Shown one piece after another: positions 10,136 through 18,790 of a DNA stretch of 22,181 nt. How positions within the stretch are numbered: position 1 is the stretch's first letter; each line of letters opens with the position of its first letter. The position numbers and the translations under genes are program-made. A model generated the notes under the pieces. That model searched no databases. It worked only from the letters and a program-made list of their open reading frames with translations, and had not been told where the DNA came from. Source of the stretch: Chara braunii (Eukaryota > Streptophyta > Charophyceae > Charales > Characeae); NCBI GenBank assembly GCA_003427395.1, contig BFEA01000090.1, positions 560,716 to 582,896 of the forward strand. Reading direction: 5' to 3'.

Positions 10136-10735
10136 TTTGGGCTGCAGGGAAACATGAATCGCGCGTAGAGGGTTCGTCGGCACACTCTACAGCAAGGGAG
10201 TCTGAACCGACCAATGATAGTTCTCCCAAGGAACATATCACGGTCCAGCAGTCTTCCCTTGAAGCCCCAACTTTTGTTGATTCGAAGGCTAATGCTTGTC
10301 ATGTTTTGTATATTGAGCCTTAAGAGGAGTTTGAGAAGGTCGAATTTCACTATCACCTAGAGCATTGGGCTGAGATAAAACAGCAGCGTGCTCAAGGGAC
10401 AACGAAGCTAATCTTCTTCAAACTTCTCATTAACCACCGCTATCTCTGTGTCTTGATTGATTGTGGTGCCACAACTAACTTTATGTCACCACACAGGATA
10501 CCCAAAGTGGGTTTGGGGATGAAGCAAGTGGCTTTGCAGAGCCCTTGTCGGACTCGAGCGGGCAACAAAGAGGTTGTCATACGCAAAGTGGGCTGGGGGA
10601 TGAAGCAAGTGGATTTGCAGAGCCCTTGCCCAACAAAGAGGTTGTCTCATCCACGCATGCAGTCAAAGGTGTGCGCACTACATTTGACAAAGACAAGACT
10701 ATCACACACGAGTTAAACTTTTATGTCCTTGACAA
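10132..10735 (+). pseudogene. Chromovirus aspartic protease region with an internal duplication
   Basis: A single frame runs from the zinc knuckle to 10716, interrupted by one TAA at 10321-10323. The protease active site reads CVLIDCGATTNFMS (about 10450-10491): the catalytic Asp is kept, but the usual D-S/T-G is D-C-G. That may be a natural variant of this lineage or a mutation. Just after it an 81-bp unit (10503-10583) is followed by a shortened second copy (10584-about 10650), which scrambles the C-terminal half and shifts the frame. In an active element this enzyme would cleave the Gag-Pol polyprotein. Confidence 0.8.
10503..10650 (+). repeat. Imperfect tandem duplication in the protease coding region
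   Basis: The unit caaagtggg(t/c)t(t)ggggatgaagc begins at 10503 and again at 10584. The copies share about 45 bp at the front (43 of 45 match) and about 20 bp at the back (caacaaagaggttgtc). The first copy carries about 13 extra bases between them, so the units are 81 and roughly 66 bp. Confidence 0.88.
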
Positions 10736-11725
10736 GTGCCCCTTGACGCAGTCCTCAAGTTGGGCTGGTTGCAATCCCAATGTGAATGGGCCAAGTGGAA
10801 GGCACCGCTTTTCATGGTCGAAGTTGCACAAGGGAACAAGTGTCCCTTCCTCTTGGATGAGAAGCTCGAATTCCCGGTGACTTTTCTTCATGCCATGCAG
10901 TTCTGCAAGAAGTGGTGCAGGCATAAGGAGGATGAACAATTGTCTGTTGCCTTTGTTCGTCCTACTCATGTACCTTCTACTTTTACACCCAGTAATAATT
11001 TTACTTTGCATGATAAGTCTACTTTTATCCCTACACCTACTTCTATTCCAAATGAGTCTACTTCATATTCGATTTCGTTTACTAAAAATTTGCGACCTAA
11101 TCTAGGTAATCCTTTTTCTGATCCCCCACCCCCGCCGATCCCAACAAGCATCCAAAGCCTACTCGAGCGATTTTCGAAAGTTTTGGCCGAACCCTGTGGA
11201 GTCCCCATGCGATCGGCCCGACACACGGTTGAGTTGGTCGAAGGCGTTGTTCCTCCAAGGGGCTGTGTATACCATATGGGATCTGGCGAGTTGGAGGAAC
11301 TCTGAAAACAGATCGATGAGATGATCGACAAGGGATGGATTAAACCTAGTGAATCTGAATTCAGTGCACCCGTTTTGTTTGTCCCAAAAAAAGGAGGCAA
11401 ACTCAGTATGTGTATTGATTACTGCGGTCTAAACCGCATCACAAGGAAGAATGCATACCCATTGCCACACATAGATGATTTGCTTGATGCTGCAGGTGGG
11501 TGCAAGGTCTTCTCCAAGATCGATCTCAAGTATGGGTACCACCAGATTGAAGTCGGTCCCACGGACCAACACAAGACTGCATTGAAAACACGCGACGGGC
11601 TTTACGAATTCATCGTAATGCTCGTCGGTCTCACAAACGCACCGGCCACCTTTCAAAGTCTTTTGGACAAGGTCCTTTGCGAACTGATTGGTGAATTTGG
11701 GGTTGTGATTTTGATGACATTCTGA
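10736..11725 (+). pseudogene. pol: Chromovirus pol: protease C-terminus, linker and RT palm, one stop plus frameshift
   Basis: One frame spans the whole interval except for a TGA at 11303-11305. The stop sits in a conserved ELEELxKQIDEM block where Arg (CGA) is expected, consistent with a C-to-T change at a CpG. Upstream is the end of the protease and a Ser/Pro-rich linker to DPPPPPIPTSIQSLLERF. The reverse transcriptase follows: GWIKPSESEFSAPVLFVPKK, IDYCGLNRITRKNAYPLPHI, then motif A SKIDLKYGYHQIEV with its catalytic Asp, and the GLTNAPATFQ motif. The frame is lost just before motif C: the two catalytic Asp codons (11713-11718) are read in frame 1, about one base having been lost around 11706-11712. 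Confidence 0.92.
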
Positions 11726-12366
11726 TTTTCAGTAAGTCGATTAAAGAACACATGAAGCACATGGAGGAAGTGTTCACCATCCTCAAGAAAATGCAGCTCC
11801 ATCTCAACTCAGAGAAATCTGAGTTTGGGAGGGACAGCCTCATCTATCTTGGGCACCAGTTGTCTGTTGCAGGCCTTGGGCCCAAGGCAACCAAGGTAGA
11901 GGTCATACGCAAGTGGCCTCACCAGCGAAACGTCCGCGAGTTGCATTCTCTTCGCCTCGCATCATACTATCGAAAGTTCGTGCCCCGAGTTTCTGTTGTG
12001 GCTCTCCCATTGTCCAAACTAACAAAAAAGACCATATCTTACACGTGGGATGCAACATGTGAGACTGCTTTTCAAGCCTTGAAAGAGGCCTTGGTAAGTT
12101 ATCTTGTACTCCGCATTGCAGATTTCAAACTCACATTCGTAGTCACTACGGATGCGAGCCAGTATGGGATTGGCATAATGTTGCAGCAAGATGACGATGA
12201 TGGCTTGCAGCCGCTCGAGTACTACAACAAACACATGCCTAGCGAAAAGGTAGCTACTTCCACCTACATGCGCGAGACATTGAATCATCGAAAGCACTAT
12301 CTTTTGGGGTGCATGGATGAAGGAGCAGACCACATTGTCCCCGATGTCGACTCACTAGTTCCATGA
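11713..12366 (+). pseudogene. Chromovirus RT thumb/connection and truncated RNase H
   Basis: Frame 1 resumes at the catalytic DDILIFSKSIKEH motif and continues through the thumb (HLNSEKSEFGRDSLIYLGH) and connection region. RNase H follows: the first catalytic Asp is in VTTDASQYGIG (codon 12151-12153), and the block PSEKVATSTYMRETLNHRKH keeps the Glu but lacks about seven residues compared with the usual family block. The second half of RNase H, including the usual DH motif, is missing; the frame runs into MDEGADHIVPDVDSLVP and stops at 12364-12366. The sequence is that of an RT/RNase H polymerase but would not be functional. Confidence 0.9.
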
Positions 12367-13420
12367 GAATGACATTTTTGAATTTCAATCAAAACACAAA
12401 AAGGGTTGTTATAATCGAGTTGTTAATGCATTGTCTTGCCACACCGAGTATATGACTTGCCTTGTGAACTCCTACGACCTCCGAAAGAAATTGGAGCCTG
12501 TGGAGCAAGCTGCCAAGGACCCAGACCTTAGTCCGATCCTTGAAGAGTTGCGGGTTGACCCCAGCAGTCAGCCTAATTTTCACGAATGTGAAGGACTGGT
12601 TTTACGATGCTATGGAAAGAATGCTCGTTTGTGTGTACCCAACCATGAGCCTCTTCGCACACACTTCTTGGACTTGGCTCATGGTTGGAGTGGACACTTT
12701 GGCATGGCAAAGACTTACGGAAACCTATTATGACAGTTTGATTGGCCTGGTATGAAAGGATCGACTGAAAAGTTTCTGGCTTGAGTGTCAAGTTTGTCAA
12801 CGAATCAAACCATCAAGACAAAAGTCCATGGGGCTGCTTAAACCTCTTCCCATTCCCAACAATCCCGGAGAGTTCGTCTCTATCGACTTCACAGACATGG
12901 GAAAGACAAGTAAGAATGGATATTCACAAGTGATGGCGATTGTTGATCGACTTACCAAATTTATGGATTTGATTCCATTGCCACCTCATGCCCCAACTGA
13001 ACTTGTGATCCGTGAGTTCCACCAGAAGTACATTCTGCAGTTCGGGACCCCGAAAACCCTTGTGAGTGATCCGGACCCACACTTCATAAGTACAGAATGG
13101 AAGGACTTCACATCCCGACTCCCTGGCCTCAAACTGAGCATGACATCTGGTTGACATCCCGAAGCCAATGGTTTTGGCTGAGGAGATTAATCAGACCGTG
13201 TTTCAACTTCTCCATACCTTAATCATTCTAGATCTCAAGAAACATGGGACGAAGAGTTGTATTCAGTCAAGGGGTTGTACAACAACTCCATCCATTCTTC
13301 CATCGGCATGACGCCAAATAGGTTGCACTACGGCTGGAAGATCCGCTCTCCTACTTATTCCCCGAACAGCAGGCTGGTCTAACGCCCGGGAGGCCTGGCT
13401 TCAGCGCCAAGTATGGTCGC
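12362..13420 (+). pseudogene. Chromovirus integrase: zinc-binding and DDE core, in three frames
   Basis: Frame 2 (12362-12730) carries the end of RNase H (FEFQSKHKKGCYNRVVNALS) and the integrase zinc domain with its H-x3-H (HGWSGHFGMAKTYGNLL), then a TGA at 12731. The C-x2-C of the same domain (ECQVCQRIK, about 12786) and the catalytic core lie in frame 3. That core has the first Asp in VSIDFTDM, the second in LVSDPDPHF about 60 residues later, and then a TGA before HPEANG (13154). The Glu region (EEINQTVFQLL, 13180-13212) is in frame 1. Beyond it the frame shifts again to the region encoding ETWDEELYSVKGLYNN. All catalytic residues can be found, but they are split by frameshifts. Confidence 0.9.
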
Positions 13421-14116
13421 TTGCTCAAGGTTGCCATTGCAGCAATGACCAAGCGACAGCACGCCATGATCCATCATGCGAATAAGAAACGCACACCTTC
13501 GACTATCAAAGTTGGAAGTTATGTTTGGGTGACATCTGAATTTTCGGAAGAAGAGGAGGTGTCACACAAACTACTCCCTCTCTATTATGGTCCGTGGGAA
13601 GTTCAGGACGTGATTGGTGATGATGATTTCGGTCCTTCATATGTAATTGTCGTGCCTCCTCATCTGCACACGTACCCAGTCTTTCATGCATCAAAGTTGT
13701 TTATATATTGTGATGCTGAATCCTTCGACTGTCGTGAAGACATGATTCCTTGTGCAATCAATGGTGGTCATGAGATCGATAGAATTACAAAACACATAGG
13801 GAAGGGACATAACACACAATATCAGATTCATTTCATGTATCACCTGTTGGATGATCTCTGTTGGATCTCAAAGAAGGAACTGTTGTGCAGCGCACCTCGC
13901 GTTGTTAAAGCATACGAGCGGCAGATAGTGTCTAATGCTGTACCAAAAATCTCTGCGAAACTCACTGCTACTGAGTACTCACGAAATCTCTTTGCTGTGT
14001 TCGCTTACGATGCGTTTGTCGGGGACTCAGAATTAGTTACTCGCTCGAAAGGATCTCACTCTTGTGAGGGGGGTAGTGTAATGACCTGCCAAACACGGAC
14101 TGAGACACACAACTGA
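13421..14116 (+). pseudogene. Chromovirus integrase C-terminus with chromodomain
   Basis: An open frame of 231 codons. It begins with the integrase C-terminal domain (VGSYVWV, then LPLYYGPWEVQDVIG, and YPVFHASKLF). A chromodomain-like segment follows: HEIDRITKHIGKGHNTQYQ, then a YHLLDDLCWISKKELL block and APRVVKAYERQ. A chromodomain at the integrase C-terminus defines chromoviruses and is known to target integration to particular chromatin. The frame crosses the polypurine tract and ends about 40 bp inside the 3' LTR (stop 14114-14116), as in many gypsy elements. This segment is the best preserved part of pol and may be read without interruption from about 13350. Confidence 0.88.
14066..14076 (+). 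other. Polypurine tract (plus-strand primer site)
   Basis: The sequence gaggggggtag lies immediately before the TGTAATG start of the 3' LTR, exactly where a gypsy element places its plus-strand primer. It fixes the LTR start. Confidence 0.85.
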
Positions 14117-15200
14117 TTTCTGTGTTTTGCTCATGGGATGTATGCCTTGCTGAGTCTCCTGCTTGTTGCTGGGTTTTCGAAGTTTGAGTGTGTACGTGCT
14201 TGCTGGTCTGCATGCATGTCTGAGTGCTTGTCAGTTTGAGTGTGTGTAACCCGCAAGGGTGCTTGTCTATGCGGAAGGCCCAAAGGGCCGGTACTTACCT
14301 GTGGCCGTGGCATTGACGGTTGCAGCGGGGAAAACACTCAAGTGGCAGGGAAAGAGGCCCACGACACTCTAGGCAGCGGAAAAACAATCAAGTGGCAGGT
14401 AGGCCGGTACCTCACCAGGTAGAGGTAGATGTGCCGGGTACTTGAGGCCGAGCAGTTAGCGTTTTTAGAGGCCCAGTAGTTGTAGGCTAGGTCTAGGAGG
14501 GCACCAATCCAACCAGTCTGAGTCTAGGGCCTGTTCGAGCAATATCAGAGTCTGCAATGATGTTTCCCTCCGAAAGGGAGGAGGTACCGGTTGCTTGGAG
14601 GCCGCGCGGCCTAGGAGGTCACTCGCCAAGAGGCAAGCAGGCCGCTATATCTCCAGGAGGAACGAAGGGCTCCTCCTCATTGTCGATGTGCAAATTTGGC
14701 GACAAAATGGTTGGAGGACTGGCTGGAGCAGCGCTGCCTGGGAAGGAGCAAGGACAGCAGGAGGAGGGAGACAAGGACTAGGAGGGGCGCGCCAAAGGTA
14801 CTTACCTGGCTATGGTGGATGCCATCTTCATCGCCTTGGTGGGCGCTGCATATGGAAGGCCCCAGTTGGGGCAGAGCTACACCAAGAAGCTTCGAGGCAG
14901 AGTCAGGCCTGGCAACCTGAGCTAGAGCAGCCATAGCTGCTTTGTGTTGTCCTTTGCACAGCAGGGCAGTGCCCTGGTAGTCCGCCACAACCTCGGCCGT
15001 GGAAGGAGGAGGAAGAAGGGTGGCCATGGCTATGGTGGACCTCATGTGATACCTGCAGTAGAAGAGGGATTCGAACATTGATTCTGGTTCAGCCATTCAA
15101 CATTATTATTATTATTTCTTGTTTGAATAAGAGGGGAGGAGATGAGGAGAGTGGTTGGCAAAGAAGTAAGAGCATTATCATTGGTCTATGCTGGTGTACA
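14077..15200 (+). repeat. 3' LTR of the chromovirus (about 1.12 kb)
   Basis: It aligns with 5126-6245, with many scattered substitutions and several indels. It carries its own tandem duplication of a 51-bp unit starting gcagcgg (14322-14372, then a partial copy from 14373) that the 5' LTR lacks. It ends ctggtgtaca and is followed by a TTC-rich run (15201-15240) that obscures any target-site duplication. The divergence between the LTRs indicates an old insertion. Confidence 0.9.
14322..14399 (+). repeat. 51-bp-period duplication specific to the 3' LTR
   Basis: The stretch gcagcgg(gg)aaaaca(c/a)tcaagtggcagg occurs at 14322 and 14373, with about 23 bp of intervening sequence present only here. 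The 5' LTR has one copy (about 5356-5382). Confidence 0.85.
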
Positions 15201-15240
15201 TCTTCTTCTTCTTCTTTCTTCTTCTTGTTCTTCTTCTTTC
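15201..15240. repeat. (TTC)n-rich tract at the right flank of the LTR element
   Basis: Imperfect CTT/TTC repeats directly after the 3' LTR, probably expanded from the short tcttcttc that also follows the 5' LTR. Confidence 0.8.
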
Positions 15241-15493
15241 CCTCTCCTCTCAAGTTCATTCATTTCTTTTTGCAGTTGGACAGCACTGTACTTTCTGATG
15301 AATGTGTACTTCAAAATTGGCCAGGAAAATAACACACATCTATGAACTAAACGAGCGCACTTTGTGAAATAAATGGTAAAAATAAAAAACCAAGACAAAC
15401 ATGAAGGGCGAATTGAAAACAAGACCAAGATGTTGTGTGTGCGTAGAGACCACTGATAAGAACTGAAGGGCAGGAACAAAATTAGGCACGCAC

Positions 15494-15719
15494 CGTGCTA
15501 TTCTGCGAAATTGTGAAGATCTCTTTTCGCTGGCCAGAGATGCGATTCGCCAATCCCAAGTGCCAGAGGCCAATGAACATAAAGTGAAAAGCCATCAGGA
15601 TAAGGACCGATACCAGGTACAGAGTTATGAAGAGAGAGAGGTTCATCCGTAGATCAACTCCCATGGACTCAAAGCTGGGCATATGGTAGACAGCTGCTAC
15701 AAGAAGCCACAGCACATAC
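15494..15719 (-). CDS. Host gene internal exon: multi-pass membrane protein (exon C)
   Basis: A 226-bp minus-strand exon. It starts after cttggcag (AG at 15721-15720) and ends before gtgcgt (GT at 15493-15492). It reads one base plus 75 codons without a stop. Its first G completes the TG left by the exon at 17288-17509, giving a Trp codon at the junction. The peptide has a short hydrophobic helix (YVLWLLVAAVYH), the motif PSFESMGVDLRMN, and a long hydrophobic stretch (residues 27-56) that would form one or two membrane helices, followed by a basic segment RISGQRKE. From memory it matches the N-terminal membrane part of plant proteins annotated as calcineurin-like metallophosphoesterase membrane proteins; no catalytic motif lies in these exons. 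The next exon was not found in the window. Confidence 0.82.
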
Positions 15720-15728
15720 CTGCCAAGT

Positions 15729-15731
<3 letters not shown>

Positions 15732-15784
<53 letters not shown>
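15732..15784. repeat. (CA)26 microsatellite, reading (TG)n at the 3' splice site
   Basis: A perfect 53-bp CA run. On the minus strand it is a TG run that ends 10 nt before the AG acceptor of the exon at 15494-15719, taking the place of the usual polypyrimidine tract. Confidence 0.97.
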
Positions 15785-15786
<2 letters not shown>

Positions 15787-16252
15787 ATTATCCTAAAAGG
15801 CAACAGAGACCTCAGAGCTTCTTTTATTTTTTAACATCGGTACTAAATTACTAATACAAACCAACGGAAGAATAAAGGTTGTGGAAAAACGAAAAACATG
15901 AAAAAAAGGTGAAATTGAACCCATCAGTCCACATTCATCCCACAGTAGTGCTATCTTTCCAGAAGCATTCTCCTCAAGACCACACTTTTTCCGAAAGCCG
16001 CCAACAAATCAGGATACAGCCAATCAACAGGTCCATAAGGCCATGTTTCAAAAAATAATACCAATAAATAAAAACTTAAAAAGAGATGGCCTATTTTTCT
16101 GAGCGCATGGACTGCCTACACCCATGCGGAAGGGGCTGCCCGGCCGCCGCACAGCATGGGTCACCCAGTCAGGTCCCAAGCGGCCTCAGCACCCAGGTTC
16201 AACCAACCATTTTCACATGCGGTAGGCAGCCTGGTGGGTGCCTTAAGAAACA

Positions 16253-16348
16253 AATGATGATGATGATGAGCATTATGATGATGGAATGATGACGATAATG
16301 ATGATGGTGATGATGATGATGATGATGGTGGTGGTGATGGATGATGAC
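16253..16348. repeat. (GAT)n-rich microsatellite
   Basis: Interrupted GAT/GGT trinucleotide repeats in the intron. On the minus strand they give a His-rich open frame that is not a gene. Confidence 0.9.
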
Positions 16349-16559
16349 AATTTCTCCATCGCACTGTCCTTCCCGCGTTATGTCAAGCAGGTATGTCTGG
16401 ACTGTACGCATTGAGCAGCGCAGCGCATGGTGGAATGATGAAGAGATGATTCATCAATCGCCCAACCCTCCTCCCCAATCAAATTTCGCTAAAAAAAGAA
16501 ACATCAACAAGAAGAGAGAGATGTCCAACCACCTCTAAAAACAAGGGTGAAATTTTTGG

Positions 16560-17110
16560 CATGCCTGCAGCACCCCAGGCAGCCAGCCGGCCAGCCGACC
16601 TGCAAAGATGCCATGCAGGTAGTAGGCAGGCAGGGACCCACACACGCAGTCAGGCCATGCAGGCAGGCAGGTAAGTAGGTAAGGAGATAGGATATTAGGG
16701 AAGGAGGTGAGGTAGGAGAGTGGGCAAACGAGTTTTGAGAGAGCGGCAAAGACTCTAAGTACCCTCTCATCAGATCCCAACACCTCCACAAGGAGACAGG
16801 GAAAGAGAGAAGCAGGCATGCAGACAGGGAAGCAGGCAGGCAAGCACCCAGGTAGATAGTAGGCAGATAGGCTATTAGGGACGTAGGTAAGATAAGTGGG
16901 AGGAGAGATGAACCCAGAGAAAGCCGCAGAGATTCTGTGTACGGGTCCCATGATCCCATCTCCACATCTCCACCATGAGAGACAGAAAAGAGAGTAGCAG
17001 GCACGCTGGTCAGGAGCCTAGGGCAGACAGGCAGGTAGGCATGTAAGCATGTAGGTAAGTAGGCAGGTAGGCAGGCTAGAAGGGAGAGAGAGGGGGAGGG
17101 AGGGAGGAAG
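16560..17110. repeat. Diverged ~180-bp tandem pair in an (AGGC)n-rich background
   Basis: Segments 16685-16817 and 16865-17002 are two diverged copies, both starting agatagg(a/c)tattaggga and both ending agcaggca, offset by 180-185 bp. The flanks are GCAGGCAG/GTAGGTAA tetranucleotide derivatives. On the minus strand this gives Cys/Leu/Pro-rich open frames of no coding value. Confidence 0.8.
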
Positions 17111-17287
17111 GGAAGGGAGGTGAGTGGACGGACGGACTCCGAGTCAGGTGGGTCACCCCCGAGCTACTCGCTCTTTCCCCGTGCTCATTTGAGGACGCAG
17201 TTGGGTTGCACCTTTTTTGTTTCTGTTCTTTTTCCTTTTTTCTTTTTTTTCCCTGGTTTGGGGGTACATGACCGTACATCGACTTAC

Positions 17288-17509
17288 CATCTGCTGAAGT
17301 TGGAGTAATTCGGTCGTATGAGTCTTCCTCGAAAGGGCGATATGAAGAAGTAGAAAAAGGATAGCAGCAGGGTGTACATCAACCACCACTTGATGTTTGC
17401 ATCCCAGCGATAAAGCAACGAATGCCAATTGTCGCTTGATATGAAGAAGATGGATCCGATGACGACAGCAACCAGAGCATGCTGTGAATGTTCATGAGGA
17501 TAAGGGTAC
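17288..17509 (-). CDS. Host gene internal exon: multi-pass membrane protein (exon B)
   Basis: A 222-bp minus-strand exon. The acceptor is ttctacag (AG at 17511-17510) and the donor is atg|gtaagt (GT at 17287-17286). It reads one base, 73 codons and two bases. The peptide starts YPYPHEHSQHALVAVV and has two hydrophobic helices (about residues 11-25 and 41-57), separated by a segment containing SSDNWHSLLYRWD; it ends IRPNYSNFSR just before the junction Trp. Conservation of this segment with plant calcineurin-like metallophosphoesterase membrane proteins is from memory, not a search. Sequence upstream of the acceptor is purine-rich, so the acceptor is weak by plant standards. No preceding exon was found between 17510 and 22181. 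Confidence 0.82.
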
Positions 17510-17559
17510 CTGTAGAACAGCATATTCTTCATGTTTCTCTCTGTCTCTCTGCCTCTATG

Positions 17560-18262
17560 CCTGTCTGCTTGCTTGCTTGATGACCTCAGAACAACGTCCT
17601 GCGAAACCGATGGCTGATGGGTGGTGCGTGATGGTTGATGTTCGGTGGTGGATGATGGGTGACCTGGCGATGATGGTTGATCCGGCGATGATGGGCAATG
17701 CGTGATAATGGATGATAATGGGTGATGATGGGTGACAGTGGGTGATGGTGGGTGATAGTGGGTGATGCGTGATGGGTGATGGGTGATCCGTTGATGATGG
17801 GTTTGATGGGTGATGGGTGATGGGTGATGGGTGATAGGTGATATGTTGATGATGTGGGTGATGGGTGATCTGTTGATGATGATGGGTAACGGGTGATCCG
17901 TTGATGATGGGGTGATGGGTGATGGGTGATCCGTTGATGATGGGGTGATGGGTGATAGTGATGTTGATGATGGGTATTGAGTGATGTTGACGATGGGTGA
18001 CGGGTAATCTGTTGATGATTGGTGATGATGGGTGATGGGCGATCCGTTGATGATAGGGTGATGGGTGATAGATGGTCCGTTGATAATGGGGTGATTGGTG
18101 ATGGTGATGGGTGATGAATGATAGGTGAAGGGTGATGGGTAATCTGTTGATGACAGGTGATGCGTGATCTGTTGATGACTAGTGATGGGTGAAGTGTGAT
18201 CTGTTGATGAGATGGGGTGACGTGATGATGGTGAGATGATGACGATGCAAACGACCACAGGA
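17560..18262. repeat. GATGGGT-based minisatellite
   Basis: From about 17608 the plus strand is a long array of gatgggt units with embedded longer periods around (g)tgatc(c/t)gttgatgatgg. Outlying patches occur at 18476-18558 and 18688-18706. A GCTT tetranucleotide run (17567-17578) precedes it. A long minus-strand open frame (17284-18258) is produced by this His/Pro/Ser-coding repeat, and only its last part is the real exon. Confidence 0.93.
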
Positions 18263-18391
18263 CTCGGAGTGCCAATTGATGTGCTAATTGCTAGTCCGAG
18301 TGTCGATGGGCTTTACCAGCACCACCAATGAAGCGCACACTGTCGCTTCGGTCTGCACCAAAGCCACACATCACAGATTCTCCATATGTCC

Positions 18392-18425
18392 GCTTGCTCG
18401 CTCGCTCGCTTGCTTGCTTGCTTGG
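18392..18425. repeat. (GCTC/GCTT)n tetranucleotide repeat
   Basis: About eight tandem tetranucleotides, gctc changing to gctt, in a non-coding stretch. Confidence 0.85.
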
Positions 18426-18643
18426 TTCTTTATGGCCTGAGCAAAGCCTGCACATCTACAAAACATGAGCCTGACGCGTGATGGGTGATGGGTGACGGGT
18501 AATGGTTATGGGTGATGGGAGATGGGTGATGGGTGATGATGGGTGACGGGTGATGATGCCGTGACAAACCACAGGAATACCAGATTGACAAAGTACTCTG
18601 CTATGTTAGTTATTCCTTATAAATAACTGACATATCGAGCCCA

Positions 18644-18790
18644 CAATCAAGCCCACAATCTCTCCTTATAGATGCATCCCTATACAAGGGTGATGGGTGA
18701 TGATGACGTGCAAACGACAGCAGTTGATAGACGGACTTCACCAACCTCTCTCACCAATCAAGCCCACAATCTCTCCTTATAGATACATCC
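18644..18790. repeat. 36-bp direct repeat, 111-bp spacing
   Basis: A 36-bp sequence starting caatcaagcccacaatctct occurs at 18644-18679 and 18755-18790 with one mismatch. The spacer contains a patch of the GATGGGT minisatellite, suggesting duplication of a composite unit. Confidence 0.9.

Larger units (their letters stand above)
5126..15200 (+). mobile_element. Decayed Ty3/gypsy chromovirus LTR retrotransposon
   Basis: Two long direct repeats (5126-6245 and 14077-15200), each starting TGTAATGACCTGCCA and ending in TGTACA, flank an internal region with domains in Ty3/gypsy order: gag with zinc knuckle, aspartic protease, RT, RNase H, integrase, chromodomain. A polypurine tract abuts the 3' LTR. 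Total length is about 10.1 kb. Every coding domain carries stops or frameshifts, so the copy is dead. No target-site duplication was seen: tcaca precedes the left LTR and tcttc follows the right one. The right boundary may be blurred by TTC-repeat expansion. The element is antisense to the host gene whose exon starts 294 bp to its right. Confidence 0.93.
15720..17287 (-). other. Intron between the two host-gene exons
   Basis: A 1,568-bp GT-AG intron: donor atg|gtaagt (GT at 17287-17286), acceptor cttggcag (ending 15720). It holds a (CA)26 repeat next to the acceptor, a GAT-rich repeat and a pair of about 180-bp diverged repeats. Open frames within it on both strands are low-complexity and not genes. 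Confidence 0.8.

Noticed and set aside
16504-17004. Cys/Leu/Pro-rich minus-strand frames that look like secreted or membrane proteins
   Set aside because: They come from AGGC-type tetranucleotide repeats and lie inside an intron.
17284-18258. 324-codon minus-strand open frame
   Set aside because: Only its last 74 codons are exon. The rest is translation of the GATGGGT minisatellite (His/Pro/Ser repeats), separated by an acceptor site at 17511-17510.
18250-18400. Possible upstream exon of the host gene on the minus strand
   Set aside because: A short open stretch precedes a gtaaag sequence, but its peptide does not resemble the expected segment and the phase cannot be confirmed.
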